A stretch of 64,000 nucleotides of DNA, from positions 248,001-312,000 of the forward strand of contig NZ_FORH01000002.1 in assembly GCF_900113955.1 (NCBI RefSeq), read 5' to 3'. The position numbers were made by a program, and so were the translations under genes. How positions within the stretch are numbered: the stretch's first letter is position 1; each line of letters opens with the position of its first letter. The stretch comes from Celeribacter neptunius. GTDB lineage: Bacteria > Pseudomonadota > Alphaproteobacteria > Rhodobacterales > Rhodobacteraceae. The notes below the pieces were generated by a model. The model was not told the DNA's origin, made no database searches, and saw nothing but the letters and a program-made list of their open reading frames with translations. Shown here in pieces: positions 1-8,775 of the stretch.

Positions 1-957
1 GAAGTTGGCATAGGCGATCACGGCTTCGCGGTTCGGCGTGCCCTTGAGCATCGACGGGCCGATGGCCCAACCGCGATAGCCCTCTTTCGGGGTCGCGTAT
101 TTCGCCGGTTTACCTTGGGCTTTCACCGCCATGACGGCCGGCTGCCAAGCATCGCAGACCACCATTTCGCCGGAGGCCATCAGGTTCACCAGCTCGCCGA
201 AATCGCCCCAGAGCGCACGGAACTGACCGGCTTTCTTCTTGGCAATCAGGAATTTGGCAGCTTCGTCGATCTCAGCCATCGTCGGGTTGCCCGGGTTCTT
301 GGCTTCCAGAAGGCCCAGCGAATTCATTGCCAGGACGGCCTGACCGATGGCGATCAGCGGATCGACGTTGAGGCCGGATTTGCCCTTCCATTTTTCGTCG
401 AACAGCGCGGTCCAGGTGTTGGCTTCCTCAGCGGAGAGCACGTCCGGATTGTAGCCGATCGAGTCATAGTTATAGACCGCCGGCACCATGTAGAGCTGGG
501 TCTGCGCCTCATCGGCCCAGATCTGGCCGGAGATTTGCGCGCGGGCGTCCCATTTCGGGTCGGTCTTGGTGAAGGTGTCGCGGATCGAAGCCCAGTTCGG
601 CAGCTCGGCCGCCGGAATGGTTTCGACATTGTCGGTGGCGATCAGCGCCGGCAGACGTTCGCCGATGATTTCCCAGCAATCGTAATCCGAGGAACCGGAA
701 AGGATCTTGGTCTGGGCATCCGGGTAGGTCGAGGGCGTGCCGGAGGTGGCGCCGACACCGGTCTGTGCCTTGAACATCTCAAGGATGCGGTCCTGCACCG
801 TGGTCGACAGACCGGTGGTGCGCAGCTCCTGATCGGACAGGTTCGCGGCATAGGCCATGCGCGACCACGGATGGATACCGGACCCGAGAGCCGCGGCGCC
901 GGCAGCGGCCCCGTATTTCAGGAAGGTGCGGCGGTTGGAAGTCAAAGTCATTTTCAT
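1..957 (-). CDS. ABC transporter solute-binding protein, spermidine/putrescine type (3' end outside window)
   Basis: This is a periplasmic binding protein that would deliver substrate to the permeases at 2536-4293. The visible part is 319 codons, and no stop is reached before the left edge, so the C-terminus is missing. The start at 957 gives MKMTLTSNRRTFLKYG, a twin-arginine signal (R9-R10) followed by an alanine-rich hydrophobic stretch and an AYA-type cleavage site, so Tat export is likely. The mature part has features of the PotD/PotF family, such as a YMVPAVYNYDSIGYNPD segment and alternating TW.ALFD..WKGK blocks. It lies last in the operon, 73 bp after the SDR gene, in the same direction as the ATPase and permeases. 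The substrate is not evident, but neighbouring SDRs and the Pxp-type genes suggest a small amide or amino compound rather than a polyamine. Confidence 0.85.
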   Translation of the reverse strand, partial: MKMTLTSNRRTFLKYGAAAGAAALGSGIHPWSRMAYAANLSDQELRTTGLSTTVQDRILEMFKAQTGVGATSGTPSTYPDAQTKILSGSSDYDCWEIIGERLPALIATDNVETIPAAELPNWASIRDTFTKTDPKWDARAQISGQIWADEAQTQLYMVPAVYNYDSIGYNPDVLSAEEANTWTALFDEKWKGKSGLNVDPLIAIGQAVLAMNSLGLLEAKNPGNPTMAEIDEAAKFLIAKKKAGQFRALWGDFGELVNLMASGEMVVCDAWQPAVMAVKAQGKPAKYATPKEGYRGWAIGPSMLKGTPNREAVIAYANF

Positions 958-1030
958 TTTCCCTATTGGTGAGAGCTTGACGTTGAGTGTGGGCTTGCGG
1001 GGCGTTCATCACCCCTTGTCGTTGGCGTTC

Positions 1031-1798
1031 TCAGTAGCGGCCGGGGGTCAGCCCCCCATCCACCGTGATGACCTGACCGGTCAGGTAAGAGGCATCTGAG
1101 GACGCAAGAAACTTGATGACATTAGCGATCTCGGAGGGCTCGCCGAGACGTTTCATCGGGATGTAGGGCGAGGCGATCTCGGCCGCGTCCGGCCCGAGGC
1201 TATGGCCCGGGTTCAGAAGCTGGGCGGTCCGGATATACCCCGGCGCCACGCCGTTCACGCGGATGCCCTTGTCGGCGAATTCGACGGCAAGACCACGGAT
1301 CAGACCGATCACACCGGATTTGGCGGTCGAGTAATGGACATGCTCATCCCAGCCGTAATTCGTGCCCATGATCGAAGAGAGACAGATGATCGACGCGCCT
1401 TCCTTCATCGCCGGAAGCGCCGGGCGAATGACCCGCAGCATGCCGTAGAGATCGACATCGAGCGTCTCGTGCCAGGTTTCATCACTCATCTCCGCCATCG
1501 GCACGCGCAGGGCGATACCGGCATTGGCGACGATCACGTCGATGCCACCAAAGCGCGCGTTGAGATCCCCGACCAAGGCGTCGGCGGCCTCGGTCGAACG
1601 CACGTTGAGCGCCTGGAATTCGGCGGAACCACCTGCGGCTTCGATCTCGGCGACGGCCGCAAGCCCCTTGTCTTCGAGCACATCGGTGACGATCACATGA
1701 TCGCCCTGGGCGCCAAAGGCCAGGGCCGCGGCCCGACCGATGCCGATGCCGGCACCGGTGATGAGAACAATACGTTTATCCATTTGATCCATATCCAT
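1031..1798 (-). CDS. Short-chain dehydrogenase/reductase (255 aa)
   Basis: This is a classical SDR of normal length. The N-terminal nucleotide-binding motif TGAGIGIG (about residues 15-22), NAGIA, and the catalytic YSTAK motif (Tyr and Lys) are all present, followed by RVNGVAPGYI and a C-terminal YLTGQVITVDGG, as in 3-oxoacyl-ACP reductase-like SDRs. An Asp after beta-2 (VIVTDV) favours NAD(H) over NADP(H). Three in-frame ATGs lie within six codons and the start at 1798 is the most upstream. It lies 9 bp after a second SDR and before the binding protein gene, so it is part of the transporter operon. It probably oxidises a hydroxyl group on the imported compound or a breakdown product. The exact substrate cannot be read from the sequence. 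Confidence 0.88.
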   Translation of the reverse strand: MDMDQMDKRIVLITGAGIGIGRAAALAFGAQGDHVIVTDVLEDKGLAAVAEIEAAGGSAEFQALNVRSTEAADALVGDLNARFGGIDVIVANAGIALRVPMAEMSDETWHETLDVDLYGMLRVIRPALPAMKEGASIICLSSIMGTNYGWDEHVHYSTAKSGVIGLIRGLAVEFADKGIRVNGVAPGYIRTAQLLNPGHSLGPDAAEIASPYIPMKRLGEPSEIANVIKFLASSDASYLTGQVITVDGGLTPGRY

Positions 1799-1807
1799 TT
1801 TCTGGGG

Positions 1808-2539
1808 TCAAAGCATGACGTCGCCGGAATTCGGCCCGAGCGTCTGTCCAACAAAGAGCGCCGCATCGTCGGAGACGAGGAAGGCGACGACACCGCCGAC
1901 CTCGGCCGGGCTGCCAAAGCGCCCGAGCGGCAATTCGGCGCGTTTCGCGGCTTTCCAGTCTTCGGAAAGCGCCTCGACCAGCGGTGTGTTGATCGGCCCC
2001 GGGGCGACGGCATTCACCCGCACGCCCTTGTTCGAGACTTCGCGGGCCAGCGATTTGGTCATGCCGATCACCGCGGCCTTGGCGCCGGCGTAATGGGTCA
2101 GCTCCACGCCGCCGATCTGGCCGAGCTGCGAGGCGATGTTGACGATATGCCCCGCGCCCTTCTCGAGCATCGCCGGCAGGCAGGCCCGGGTGCAGAGGTA
2201 ATTGCCGCGCACATGCACCGCGAAAATCTTGTCGAACATCGCCGGCTCGATCTCGAGGAACAGCGCCTGATGGCCGAAGCCCGCATTGTTGACGAGGATC
2301 TCGGGCGCGCCGAAGTCTTCGGTCACGGCGGCGACCATGGCATTGACCGCGCCCTCGTCGCTGACATCGGCGGCATAGGCCTTGGCGGTGCCGCCTGCGG
2401 CCTTGATCTGGGCGACGGTGTTCTCGGCGGCGGATTGCGAGAGATCGTTGACGGCGACCCTGTGGCCCTCGGCGGCGAGACGGATGGCGATGGCGGCGCC
2501 GATGCCGGAACCGGCGCCAGTGACAAGCGCGATCATCAT
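1808..2539 (-). CDS. Short-chain dehydrogenase/reductase, FabG-like (243 aa)
   Basis: This is a second classical SDR. It has TGAGSGIG near the N-terminus, NNAGFG, catalytic Ser in NIASQ, YAGAK (Tyr and Lys), and RVNAVAPGPI. The C-terminus (LFVGQTLGPNSGDVML) departs from the usual TGQ..DVDGG. The gene starts with ATGATG at 2539/2536, overlapping the stop of the upstream permease, and AGGAGG stands 4 or 7 bases ahead. It is not a close duplicate of the neighbouring SDR, so the two probably catalyse different steps, for example successive oxidations. Asp after beta-2 (VAVNDL) is again compatible with NAD(H). Confidence 0.88.
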   Translation of the reverse strand: MMIALVTGAGSGIGAAIAIRLAAEGHRVAVNDLSQSAAENTVAQIKAAGGTAKAYAADVSDEGAVNAMVAAVTEDFGAPEILVNNAGFGHQALFLEIEPAMFDKIFAVHVRGNYLCTRACLPAMLEKGAGHIVNIASQLGQIGGVELTHYAGAKAAVIGMTKSLAREVSNKGVRVNAVAPGPINTPLVEALSEDWKAAKRAELPLGRFGSPAEVGGVVAFLVSDDAALFVGQTLGPNSGDVML

Positions 2540-3378
2540 GCGTCCTCCTGACCGGTAAAGCGGGCGGCCTTGGCGGTGAAGCGTTTCATCAACAGCCCGT
2601 AGATCACCAGAAGCGTGAAGCTGAACAGCGTGGTGAGCACCCCGAAGGCGAAGATGTTGGGATAGATCTCCACCGAAAACGTGCCGTAGATCGCCAGTGG
2701 CAGGGTCAGATCGCGCCCGGCGGTGAACAGCGTGCGGGCAAATTCGTCATAGCTGAGCGTGAAGCTGAACAGCATGGCCGAGAGCACGCCCGGGAAGATG
2801 ATCGGGAAGGTCACGCGGCGGAAGGTCTGCGCCGGGCTGACGCCCAGGGAGAGCGAGGCCTCTTCGACGGTGCGGTCGAACCGGTTGAAGATGGCGAGCA
2901 TCACCAGGAAGGCGAACGGATAGGTGTAGACCACATGCAGGACAAAGGACGTCCCCCACCAGGCCCGGGCAATGCCCAGCGTATTGGACAGAAGTGCCAT
3001 GCCGAGGCCGACCAGAACACCCGGCACCATCATGCCGAGGATGATCAGGTAAAAGGCCGGGCCGGATCCCTTGAACTTGGTGCGGAAGGCTTCGGCGCTC
3101 ATCACGCCCAGAACGGTGGAGACCACGGTGGTCATGAAGGCCAGAATGATCGAGCGGATCAAGCTGTCGCCGACCGGCAGCTGCGACACGCGCGAGGTTT
3201 CGGCCATGCCAAGCAGATGCTGGTACCAGTAGATCGACCAGTCGCGGATCGGGAATTGCGGACCGCCGTCGATGCTCTGGAACGACAGGATCGCCAGCAC
3301 GATCATCGGACCGTAGAGAAACAGCAGGAAGGCGACGGTATAGAGGGCGAGTGTGGGGCGGAGGATACGGGATTCCAT
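2536..3378 (-). CDS. ABC transporter permease, PotC type (280 aa)
   Basis: This inner-membrane permease subunit has six predicted membrane segments. The first is VAFLLFLYGPMIVLAILSF near residue 15. The cytoplasmic EAA loop (VEEASLSLGVSPAQTFRRVTFP) that contacts the ATPase is clear, and the length is normal for the PotC/YdcV family. It pairs with the permease at 3382-4293 as a heterodimer. The start at 3378 follows an AAGGAAA about 11 bases upstream, only 3 bases after the other permease ends. Its stop overlaps the SDR start (ATGATGA), which shows tight translational coupling of transport and metabolism. Confidence 0.9.
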   Translation of the reverse strand: MESRILRPTLALYTVAFLLFLYGPMIVLAILSFQSIDGGPQFPIRDWSIYWYQHLLGMAETSRVSQLPVGDSLIRSIILAFMTTVVSTVLGVMSAEAFRTKFKGSGPAFYLIILGMMVPGVLVGLGMALLSNTLGIARAWWGTSFVLHVVYTYPFAFLVMLAIFNRFDRTVEEASLSLGVSPAQTFRRVTFPIIFPGVLSAMLFSFTLSYDEFARTLFTAGRDLTLPLAIYGTFSVEIYPNIFAFGVLTTLFSFTLLVIYGLLMKRFTAKAARFTGQEDA

Positions 3379-3381
3379 GGC

Positions 3382-4293
3382 TCACATTTCCTTTCGCAGA
3401 TCGACGAGACGCAGGGCGAGCGCGATCACGGCGGTGATGATGATGGTGAGAACCACACCGGCGACGGCGGCAAAGGCCCATTTCAGCGAGCCGACCTGGC
3501 TCACGATGATATTGCCCAAGAGGTTGGTCTTGCGGCCCGACAGCGAGGCGGCGGTGGCAAATTCGCCCAGAACCATGACCGAGACAAAGATCGAACCGAC
3601 CATGACCCCCGGCAGCGAGAGCGGCAGGATGATGCGGCGGAAGATCGTCCCGAAGGAGGCGCCGAGATCGCGCGCCGCCTCGATGACAGAGACATCGATC
3701 CGTCCGAGCATGAAGGTGATCGGCCCGACCATGAAGACGCAGTAGATCTGGGTCATGCCGACGAGCACGGAAAATTCGGAGAACAACAGGAAGGTCAGCG
3801 GTTCATGGATGATCCCGAGCTTCATCAGGATCATGTTGATCGCGCCCTCGGTGCCGAGCATCGGGCGCCAGGCGATGACCCGGATCAGGAACGAGGTCCA
3901 GAACGGGATGACGCAGGCGACCAGGAGCGCGGTCTGAAGCGTCTTGTTGCGCACGAACAAGCCGATGAACAGCGCCACCGGATAGCCCACGACGATGGTC
4001 GCCACCAGAACGATCGCCCAGATCCGAAGCGTCGTCCAGATCGCGCCGAGATAGGTGGCGGAGCTCAGAAAGCGTTCCCAACTCGCCGTCGTGAGGGTGG
4101 AGTTCACCGAAAAGGTGGTCTGGGTCCAGAAGGACACGTAGATCACCATGGCCATCGGCAGCACCATGAACAGCGCCATCCAGACAAGGCCCGGCGTCAA
4201 GAGACCGAGTGCGCGGCGACGATCCTTGCGTTCGCGCAGCTGCGCAGGGGAAAGGGCGGGCGTGTCGGGGGTTTCTGTCGTCAGGGTTGACAT
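3382..4293 (-). CDS. ABC transporter permease, PotB type (303 aa)
   Basis: This permease subunit has a long N-terminal cytoplasmic tail (LRERKDRRRALGLLTPGLVW) followed by the first membrane span and five more. The EAA loop reads VIEAARDLGASFGTIFRRIILPLSLPG. The length and topology match PotB/PotH-type subunits of polyamine-like importers. Its ATG overlaps the ATPase stop as ATGA at 4293-4290, so it is translated together with the ATPase. It forms the translocation pore together with the PotC-type subunit downstream. Confidence 0.9.
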   Translation of the reverse strand: MSTLTTETPDTPALSPAQLRERKDRRRALGLLTPGLVWMALFMVLPMAMVIYVSFWTQTTFSVNSTLTTASWERFLSSATYLGAIWTTLRIWAIVLVATIVVGYPVALFIGLFVRNKTLQTALLVACVIPFWTSFLIRVIAWRPMLGTEGAINMILMKLGIIHEPLTFLLFSEFSVLVGMTQIYCVFMVGPITFMLGRIDVSVIEAARDLGASFGTIFRRIILPLSLPGVMVGSIFVSVMVLGEFATAASLSGRKTNLLGNIIVSQVGSLKWAFAAVAGVVLTIIITAVIALALRLVDLRKEM

Positions 4294-5309
4294 CAGGCGG
4301 CTCCGTGGAATTGACGCAGGGCGTCGGGGGCGAAATGAAGGGCATAGCGCGCGCCCTCGTCGAGCTGCGGCAGGCGCGGCTGGCTCAGGTGATCGATGAT
4401 CTGCAACAGGGTGCCGTCATCGGCCCGGAAGAAGGACAGCGCGGTCGGACCGTTGAATTCCCCGGTCAGATATTTGGCACCAAGCGTGAGACGCCCCTCG
4501 GGCACCTGGCCTTCGGCGCAGACATCGATCTGGTCAAAGCGCACGGCGATCTGGCCCTGCCCCGCGCCGCACAGGCCGGCGTCGAAAATGTTCCAGGCAT
4601 TGAGATGGCGGGCGGCTTCGGCATTCATCGGCTGGTTGAACAACAGGTCCGGCGTGTCCGATTGCATGATCTTGCCATCGGCCAGAACCGCGACCTTGTC
4701 GCCCATGGTGAGCGCCTCGGTCTCGGAGCCGGTGACATGCAGGAAGCTGACGCCGAGCCGTTCGCGGATCGCTTTCAACTCGTCGCACATCCGCGCCCGC
4801 AGGTTGGCATCGAGCGCGCCGAGCGGCTCGTCGAGCAACACGATCCGCGGCTCACAGACCAGGGTCCGGGCCAGGGCCACACGCTGACGCTGACCGCCCG
4901 AGATGGCGCTCACCGCGCGATGTCCGAACCCGGTCAGACCGACGAGCTCCAGCGCGGCCTCGGTGCGATCCTTGATCTCGGTCTCGTTCTTGAGCGCATC
5001 ATGGGTGCGGTGGCGCAGACCGAAGGCGACATTCTCCGACACGCTCAGATGCGGAAACAGGGCAAAGTTCTGAAACACGAAGCCGATGTCGCGCAGATGC
5101 GACGGCTGGCCGTCGATCCGCTCGCCATTGATCGCGATCTCACCGCGATCCGGCTCTTCGAACCCGGCGATCAGACGCAAGAGCGTGGTCTTGCCCGCGC
5201 CCGAGGCGCCGAGCAGCGACATGTAAGTGTTTTCCGGCACCGTGAAATTCACCCCGTCGAGGGCGACGGTGTCGCCGTAACGGCGGCTCACGCGAGTGAG
5301 TGTCAGCAC
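4293..5309 (-). CDS. ABC transporter ATP-binding protein, PotA type, with altered switch-histidine position
   Basis: This is the energising subunit of the importer. Walker A is GASGAGKTT, the Q-loop VFQNFALFP, the signature ISGGQRQRV, Walker B RIVLLDEPLGALD. The H-loop, normally VTHDQ.EAL, reads VTGSETEAL, so the switch histidine is replaced by glycine. A C-terminal TOBE-like domain follows (about residues 235-338). I place the start at the GTG at 5309 because AGGGG stands eight bases ahead. An upstream ATG at 5363 in the same frame would add 18 unlikely residues and has no ribosome-binding site. It is the first gene of the six-gene operon that runs to the left edge. The intergenic region to the divergent regulator at 5605 is AT-rich and should hold the promoter. 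Confidence 0.88.
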   Translation of the reverse strand: MLTLTRVSRRYGDTVALDGVNFTVPENTYMSLLGASGAGKTTLLRLIAGFEEPDRGEIAINGERIDGQPSHLRDIGFVFQNFALFPHLSVSENVAFGLRHRTHDALKNETEIKDRTEAALELVGLTGFGHRAVSAISGGQRQRVALARTLVCEPRIVLLDEPLGALDANLRARMCDELKAIRERLGVSFLHVTGSETEALTMGDKVAVLADGKIMQSDTPDLLFNQPMNAEAARHLNAWNIFDAGLCGAGQGQIAVRFDQIDVCAEGQVPEGRLTLGAKYLTGEFNGPTALSFFRADDGTLLQIIDHLSQPRLPQLDEGARYALHFAPDALRQFHGAA

Positions 5310-5604
5310 TGATTTTCCCCTGATCTGTATTTTTCGGTTTTTTGAATACAAACATCGATTCATAGACTCTCGTAAAGATAAAAAATGATCTTTGCATTAC
5401 AAAAATCATTTTATTGGACTTATCGAAGTCGTGGAAGACGCGCAATTTTACAACAATTTCAGGAGCATTTATGGAAATTGCTCAAAAATGACGCAAAACT
5501 TTAACGCGTCAAAATTTTCGATTTTCGCATACAAAAATAAAATGCTTCCAACAGAAGAAGCACGCTTCTATGGTTTTCGGGACAGAATCCATGACGAGAC
5601 CGAG
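5310..5604. promoter_or_regulatory. AT-rich divergent control region between importer operon and GntR-type regulator
   Basis: About 295 bases separate the GTG of the importer ATPase (minus) from the chosen ATG of the regulator (plus). The stretch 5330-5560 is much more AT-rich than the genes on either side, as expected for back-to-back promoters. I see no single convincing operator palindrome. The regulator reading frame stays open through this region (ATGs at 5392, 5488, 5542), but composition and absence of a Shine-Dalgarno argue that it is not translated. Confidence 0.45.
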
Positions 5605-6609
5605 ATGCCGATTACAGCCGACCACGCACGCAACACGGAGGACTCCGACAAACGCGCGCCGCTGTTCGAAGTTGCCGCGGAGTTCATCCGTCGCAACATC
5701 GCGTCCCGACACCTCTACCCTGGCCTCGTCCTGCAGGAGAGCGCGCTTGCCGAGCGGCTCGACATGTCCCGCGCCACCGTCAAACGCGCGCTCGAGATCA
5801 TCGAGGACGAGGGACGAATCGAGAAGTTCAGCGGCCGCGGCTTTCTCGTTTCCGGCGCGAGCGCAGAGCCGAAACGCGATGACCTGAGACAGATCGAGCT
5901 CGACCTCTCGACCCTGAATGACACTGTCGGCAAACCGAGCTGGCTGCGGGTCTACGACGATGTCGCCTACCACGTCACACGCAGCCCGGTGTTTGGCCGC
6001 TATCGCATCTTCGAGGCGCAGATGGCCGAGGAATACGGCGTGTCGCGCACGATTATCCGCGACGTCCTGGGCCGCCTTCAGGAACGCGGGCTGGTTCAGA
6101 AGAACCGCACCTCGCGCTGGGTCGTAGAACCCCTCACCTCGCAGAAAATAAAAGATAAATACGAACTTCGGAGCATCCTCGAAACGGCGGCGCTGGCCTC
6201 GGCAAAACTGCCTGCAAAAAAGCTAAGCGCGCTGGCAGAAGAAATCCGCACGCTGCCGGACGGCACCCGCCTCACCCCGGAAGAATGGTTCTCTTTTGAT
6301 CGCCGTTTTTTCGAACTGGCGGTCCTATCGACCCCGAATGTCGACCTGGCGACCTGCGCCTCCGGCAACCGCATCGCGCTCGAAGCCTGTCAATCCGCGC
6401 TCTTCTCGCTCGGCCTGCCACCGGACAACCAGTCCATCCTCGAGCTCGGCAAGGTCATCGAGCTCTCGCTTTCGGGCTCGGCCGCGGCCGCCGCCAGCAT
6501 GCTCACGATGCATCTCGAAAAGGCCAGAGACCGCACGATCGCCCAGTTGAAGATCACCGCAATCATCGCACCGCCGCCAGATTTTCCCGCCTATCTGCAA
6601 TTCAGCTGA
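5605..6609 (+). CDS. GntR-family regulator with two winged-helix domains (334 aa)
   Basis: This is a predicted DNA-binding repressor or activator for the divergent importer operon. Two separate GntR-like winged helices can be seen. The first covers about residues 20-83 (ALAERLDMSRATVKRALEII, then GRGFLV). The second covers about 115-176 (QMAEEYGVSRTIIRDVLGRL, then SRWVV). The rest (about 180-334) is helical and resembles an FCD-type effector domain, but I do not see a complete set of the usual metal ligands. Most GntR proteins have one winged helix, so the tandem arrangement is unusual. The start is uncertain: 5605 is preferred on base composition, and 5542, 5488 or 5392 would add 21, 39 or 71 residues. 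It ends 10 bp from the end of the convergent LysR gene. Confidence 0.8.
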   Translation: MPITADHARNTEDSDKRAPLFEVAAEFIRRNIASRHLYPGLVLQESALAERLDMSRATVKRALEIIEDEGRIEKFSGRGFLVSGASAEPKRDDLRQIELDLSTLNDTVGKPSWLRVYDDVAYHVTRSPVFGRYRIFEAQMAEEYGVSRTIIRDVLGRLQERGLVQKNRTSRWVVEPLTSQKIKDKYELRSILETAALASAKLPAKKLSALAEEIRTLPDGTRLTPEEWFSFDRRFFELAVLSTPNVDLATCASGNRIALEACQSALFSLGLPPDNQSILELGKVIELSLSGSAAAAASMLTMHLEKARDRTIAQLKITAIIAPPPDFPAYLQFS

Positions 6610-6619
6610 CGGCGCCATC

Positions 6620-7537
6620 CTAGCTCCGGTGCCCGAGATGTCCCATTTGCGGAGCCTGGAACGCGTCCATGAAATAGTCGAAGAAGACCCGGGTTGCCTC
6701 GCTCCAGTCTCGCCCCTTGCGCCAGGCGAGGCCGACATCCATCGACGGGATCTCGCGATCGGTGACCACGGTGCCGATCCGGCGCCCCTCGAGCGACCAT
6801 GGCCGGTGCACCATATCCGAAAGAATTGTCACGCCCTGGCCATTGGCCACCATCGAGCGCACGGCCTCCGTCGACGAGGTGCGCAGCTTCACTTTCGGGG
6901 TCAGCCCGGTCGGCCCCCAGTATTTCATCGAGGTATGCGCCGCCTCGTCCACCGTGAGCATGATGTAATCCTCTTCGGCGATCTCTTCGAACGTGGCCTG
7001 CCCCTGAATTTGCAGCGGATGGTTCTGCGGCACCCAGAGCCGGCGTTGCGAACGCAACAGGGTTTGCGTGTCGAGCTCCATGCTCTGGGTGTTCGAGGTC
7101 AGAACCATGGCCATGTCGAAACGATCGGTGATCAGCCCCTCCTCGATGCTTTCACGATTGAGCTCGCTCAGCCGGATCTCGAGCCCGGGAAACCGATGCT
7201 TCAGCCGGTCGAGATGAAAGGGCAGGAAATACCCGATCACCGTATAGGTGGCGGCAATGTTGATCACGCCTTCGATCTCGGAATGGCCGTGCACCACGTT
7301 GCGGGCCATGTCGACCTTTTCCATGATCTCCCGTGCAGCGCCCAGAAGCTCGCGTCCGGGCGCGGTCAGCTCCATGCCATGGGCGGTGCGCACGAACAGA
7401 ATGGCGTCGAGATCCTGCTCCAGATCCCGCACCGCCGAGGTGATCGAGCTTTGCGAAATCCGCAGCTCGCTGGCGGCGCGACTGACCTGCCCCAGCTCCG
7501 CGGTGGCAATGAAATATTTCAGCTGGCGTAGATTCAT
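6620..7537 (-). CDS. LysR-family transcriptional regulator (305 aa)
   Basis: The N-terminal winged helix is typical (LRQLKYFIATAELGQVSRAA, then SQSSITSAVRDLEQDL). It is followed by a linker helix and a periplasmic-binding-protein-like effector domain (INIAATYTVIGYFLPFHLDRL, then VTILSDMVHRPW). I choose ATG 7537, because GGGGGAGG sits five bases upstream. An in-frame GTG at 7543 would overlap that ribosome-binding site. It is divergent from the pxpA-accBC-pxpBC operon, the usual arrangement for a LysR regulator and its target, so it most likely controls that operon in response to the substrate or an intermediate. Confidence 0.9.
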   Translation of the reverse strand: MNLRQLKYFIATAELGQVSRAASELRISQSSITSAVRDLEQDLDAILFVRTAHGMELTAPGRELLGAAREIMEKVDMARNVVHGHSEIEGVINIAATYTVIGYFLPFHLDRLKHRFPGLEIRLSELNRESIEEGLITDRFDMAMVLTSNTQSMELDTQTLLRSQRRLWVPQNHPLQIQGQATFEEIAEEDYIMLTVDEAAHTSMKYWGPTGLTPKVKLRTSSTEAVRSMVANGQGVTILSDMVHRPWSLEGRRIGTVVTDREIPSMDVGLAWRKGRDWSEATRVFFDYFMDAFQAPQMGHLGHRS

Positions 7538-7967
7538 GTTCACCTCCCCCTTCGGATTCTCCGAAACCGCTCGCGTCGAAATCGCGACATATCATGCCCG
7601 AACACCGGATCAGCGTAAATTTCGATTTTTGATATATACATTATCGAAAAATCAGAACAACCATGAGGCGACCCGGTTCTCAAAATGCCCGAATTTTGGA
7701 CAAAATCATAGATTTTCGGATATTTTTCCGATCTGCCTGTCGATGCATAATTCGGAAAATTCGATAATGCATGCTCTATATTTTGAATTTTACAAACAGC
7801 CGTTTTCTTTCCGATGCTGTGTCCAACGAAACGGAAGCGTTTCACCAAATCGCCTCGACAAAAGATCTGGCGAGAGATTTGGGCGAAACGCAGAACACCA
7901 AACATTGCGCGCGCCTCGCCCTTCTCTGGGGGCTCAGGCGAATGGCGTGACGCTTTAAGGACCAGAC
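7538..7967. promoter_or_regulatory. Divergent promoter region between lysR and pxpA with two dyads
   Basis: About 430 AT-rich bases contain no credible gene. Two inverted repeats stand out. One is TCGGA-N6-TCCGA at 7716-7731. The other is ATGCAT-N18-ATGCAT at 7743-7772, whose interior is also partly symmetric (ATAATTCG against CGATAAT). LysR proteins typically bind T-N11-A dyads upstream of the divergent target, so these are candidate operators. Binding is inferred, not shown. Confidence 0.45.
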
Positions 7968-8747
7968 ATGCAAACGATCATCGACCTGAATTGCGATATG
8001 GGCGAGGGCTTCGGCCATTGGGTTCTGAGCGAAGCTCCGGATGAGGAGCTGATGTCTCTGATCTCCTCGGCCAATATCGCGGCGGGCTTCCATGCCGGCG
8101 ACCCCAATTCGATGGACCGGGTGATCAAACTGGCTCAAGATTACGGCGTCGGCCTCGGGGCCCATCCCGGCTACCGCGATCTCCAGGGGTTCGGCCGCCG
8201 CTATATCAAGACCACACCGGAAGAACTCGTCAACGACATCATCTATCAGGTCGGCGCGGTGCGCGAGTTCGGGCGCCGTCACGGCATCCGCCTGCAGCAC
8301 GTCAAACCCCATGGCGCGCTTTATATGGAGGCCGCCGTCAACGAAGACCTGTCGCGCCACATGATCGAAAGCCTGGCCGCGATCAGCGGCGATCTCTTGA
8401 TCTTTTGCATGGGGGCCTCGAAAACCTTTGAGGTCGCCAAACGTCTCGGCCATCCGGTGATCCGCGAATTCTATGCCGACCGTGATTATGGCGATGACGG
8501 TTCGATCGTCTTCACCCGGCGCGTCTCCCGCCCCGACCCGGAGGAGATCGCCCAGAAATGTTTACGTGCCTGCGTCGAGGGCAAGGTGACGACGGTCACC
8601 GGCAAAGATATCGACATCGCGTTCGAGTCGATCTGTTTCCATTCCGACACCCCCGGCGCGGTCGACATCGGGCGCGCCATTCGCAAGAGCCTCACCGAGA
8701 ACGGGATCAACATCGCACCGGCTTCTGCCGTGCTCGAGACCGCCTGA
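7968..8747 (+). CDS. pxpA: 5-oxoprolinase subunit A-like (LamB/YcsF family)
   Basis: This is a LamB/YcsF-family protein of 259 aa, the normal length. It has the family motifs [11 protein letters not shown] at the start, [10 protein letters not shown] (about residues 36-45), LGAHPGYRD and VKPHGALYM. In Escherichia coli and Bacillus, PxpA works with PxpB and PxpC in ATP-dependent opening of 5-oxoproline to glutamate. Start ATG at 7968 follows AAGGACC. It is the first gene of a five-gene plus-strand operon that also has a biotin carrier and a biotin carboxylase, which classical pxpABC operons often lack or place nearby. The true substrate may be 5-oxoproline or a related lactam or amide, as the SDR and importer genes nearby suggest. 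Confidence 0.88.
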   Translation: MQTIIDLNCDMGEGFGHWVLSEAPDEELMSLISSANIAAGFHAGDPNSMDRVIKLAQDYGVGLGAHPGYRDLQGFGRRYIKTTPEELVNDIIYQVGAVREFGRRHGIRLQHVKPHGALYMEAAVNEDLSRHMIESLAAISGDLLIFCMGASKTFEVAKRLGHPVIREFYADRDYGDDGSIVFTRRVSRPDPEEIAQKCLRACVEGKVTTVTGKDIDIAFESICFHSDTPGAVDIGRAIRKSLTENGINIAPASAVLETA

Positions 8748-8775
8748 AACCGGCCCCAACAACAGGGAAAAGAAA

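Noticed and set aside
5392-5604. Longer N-terminus for the tandem winged-helix regulator
   Set aside because: The added 71 residues come from AT-rich divergent-promoter DNA without a Shine-Dalgarno. They show no conserved feature, so the ATG at 5605 is preferred.
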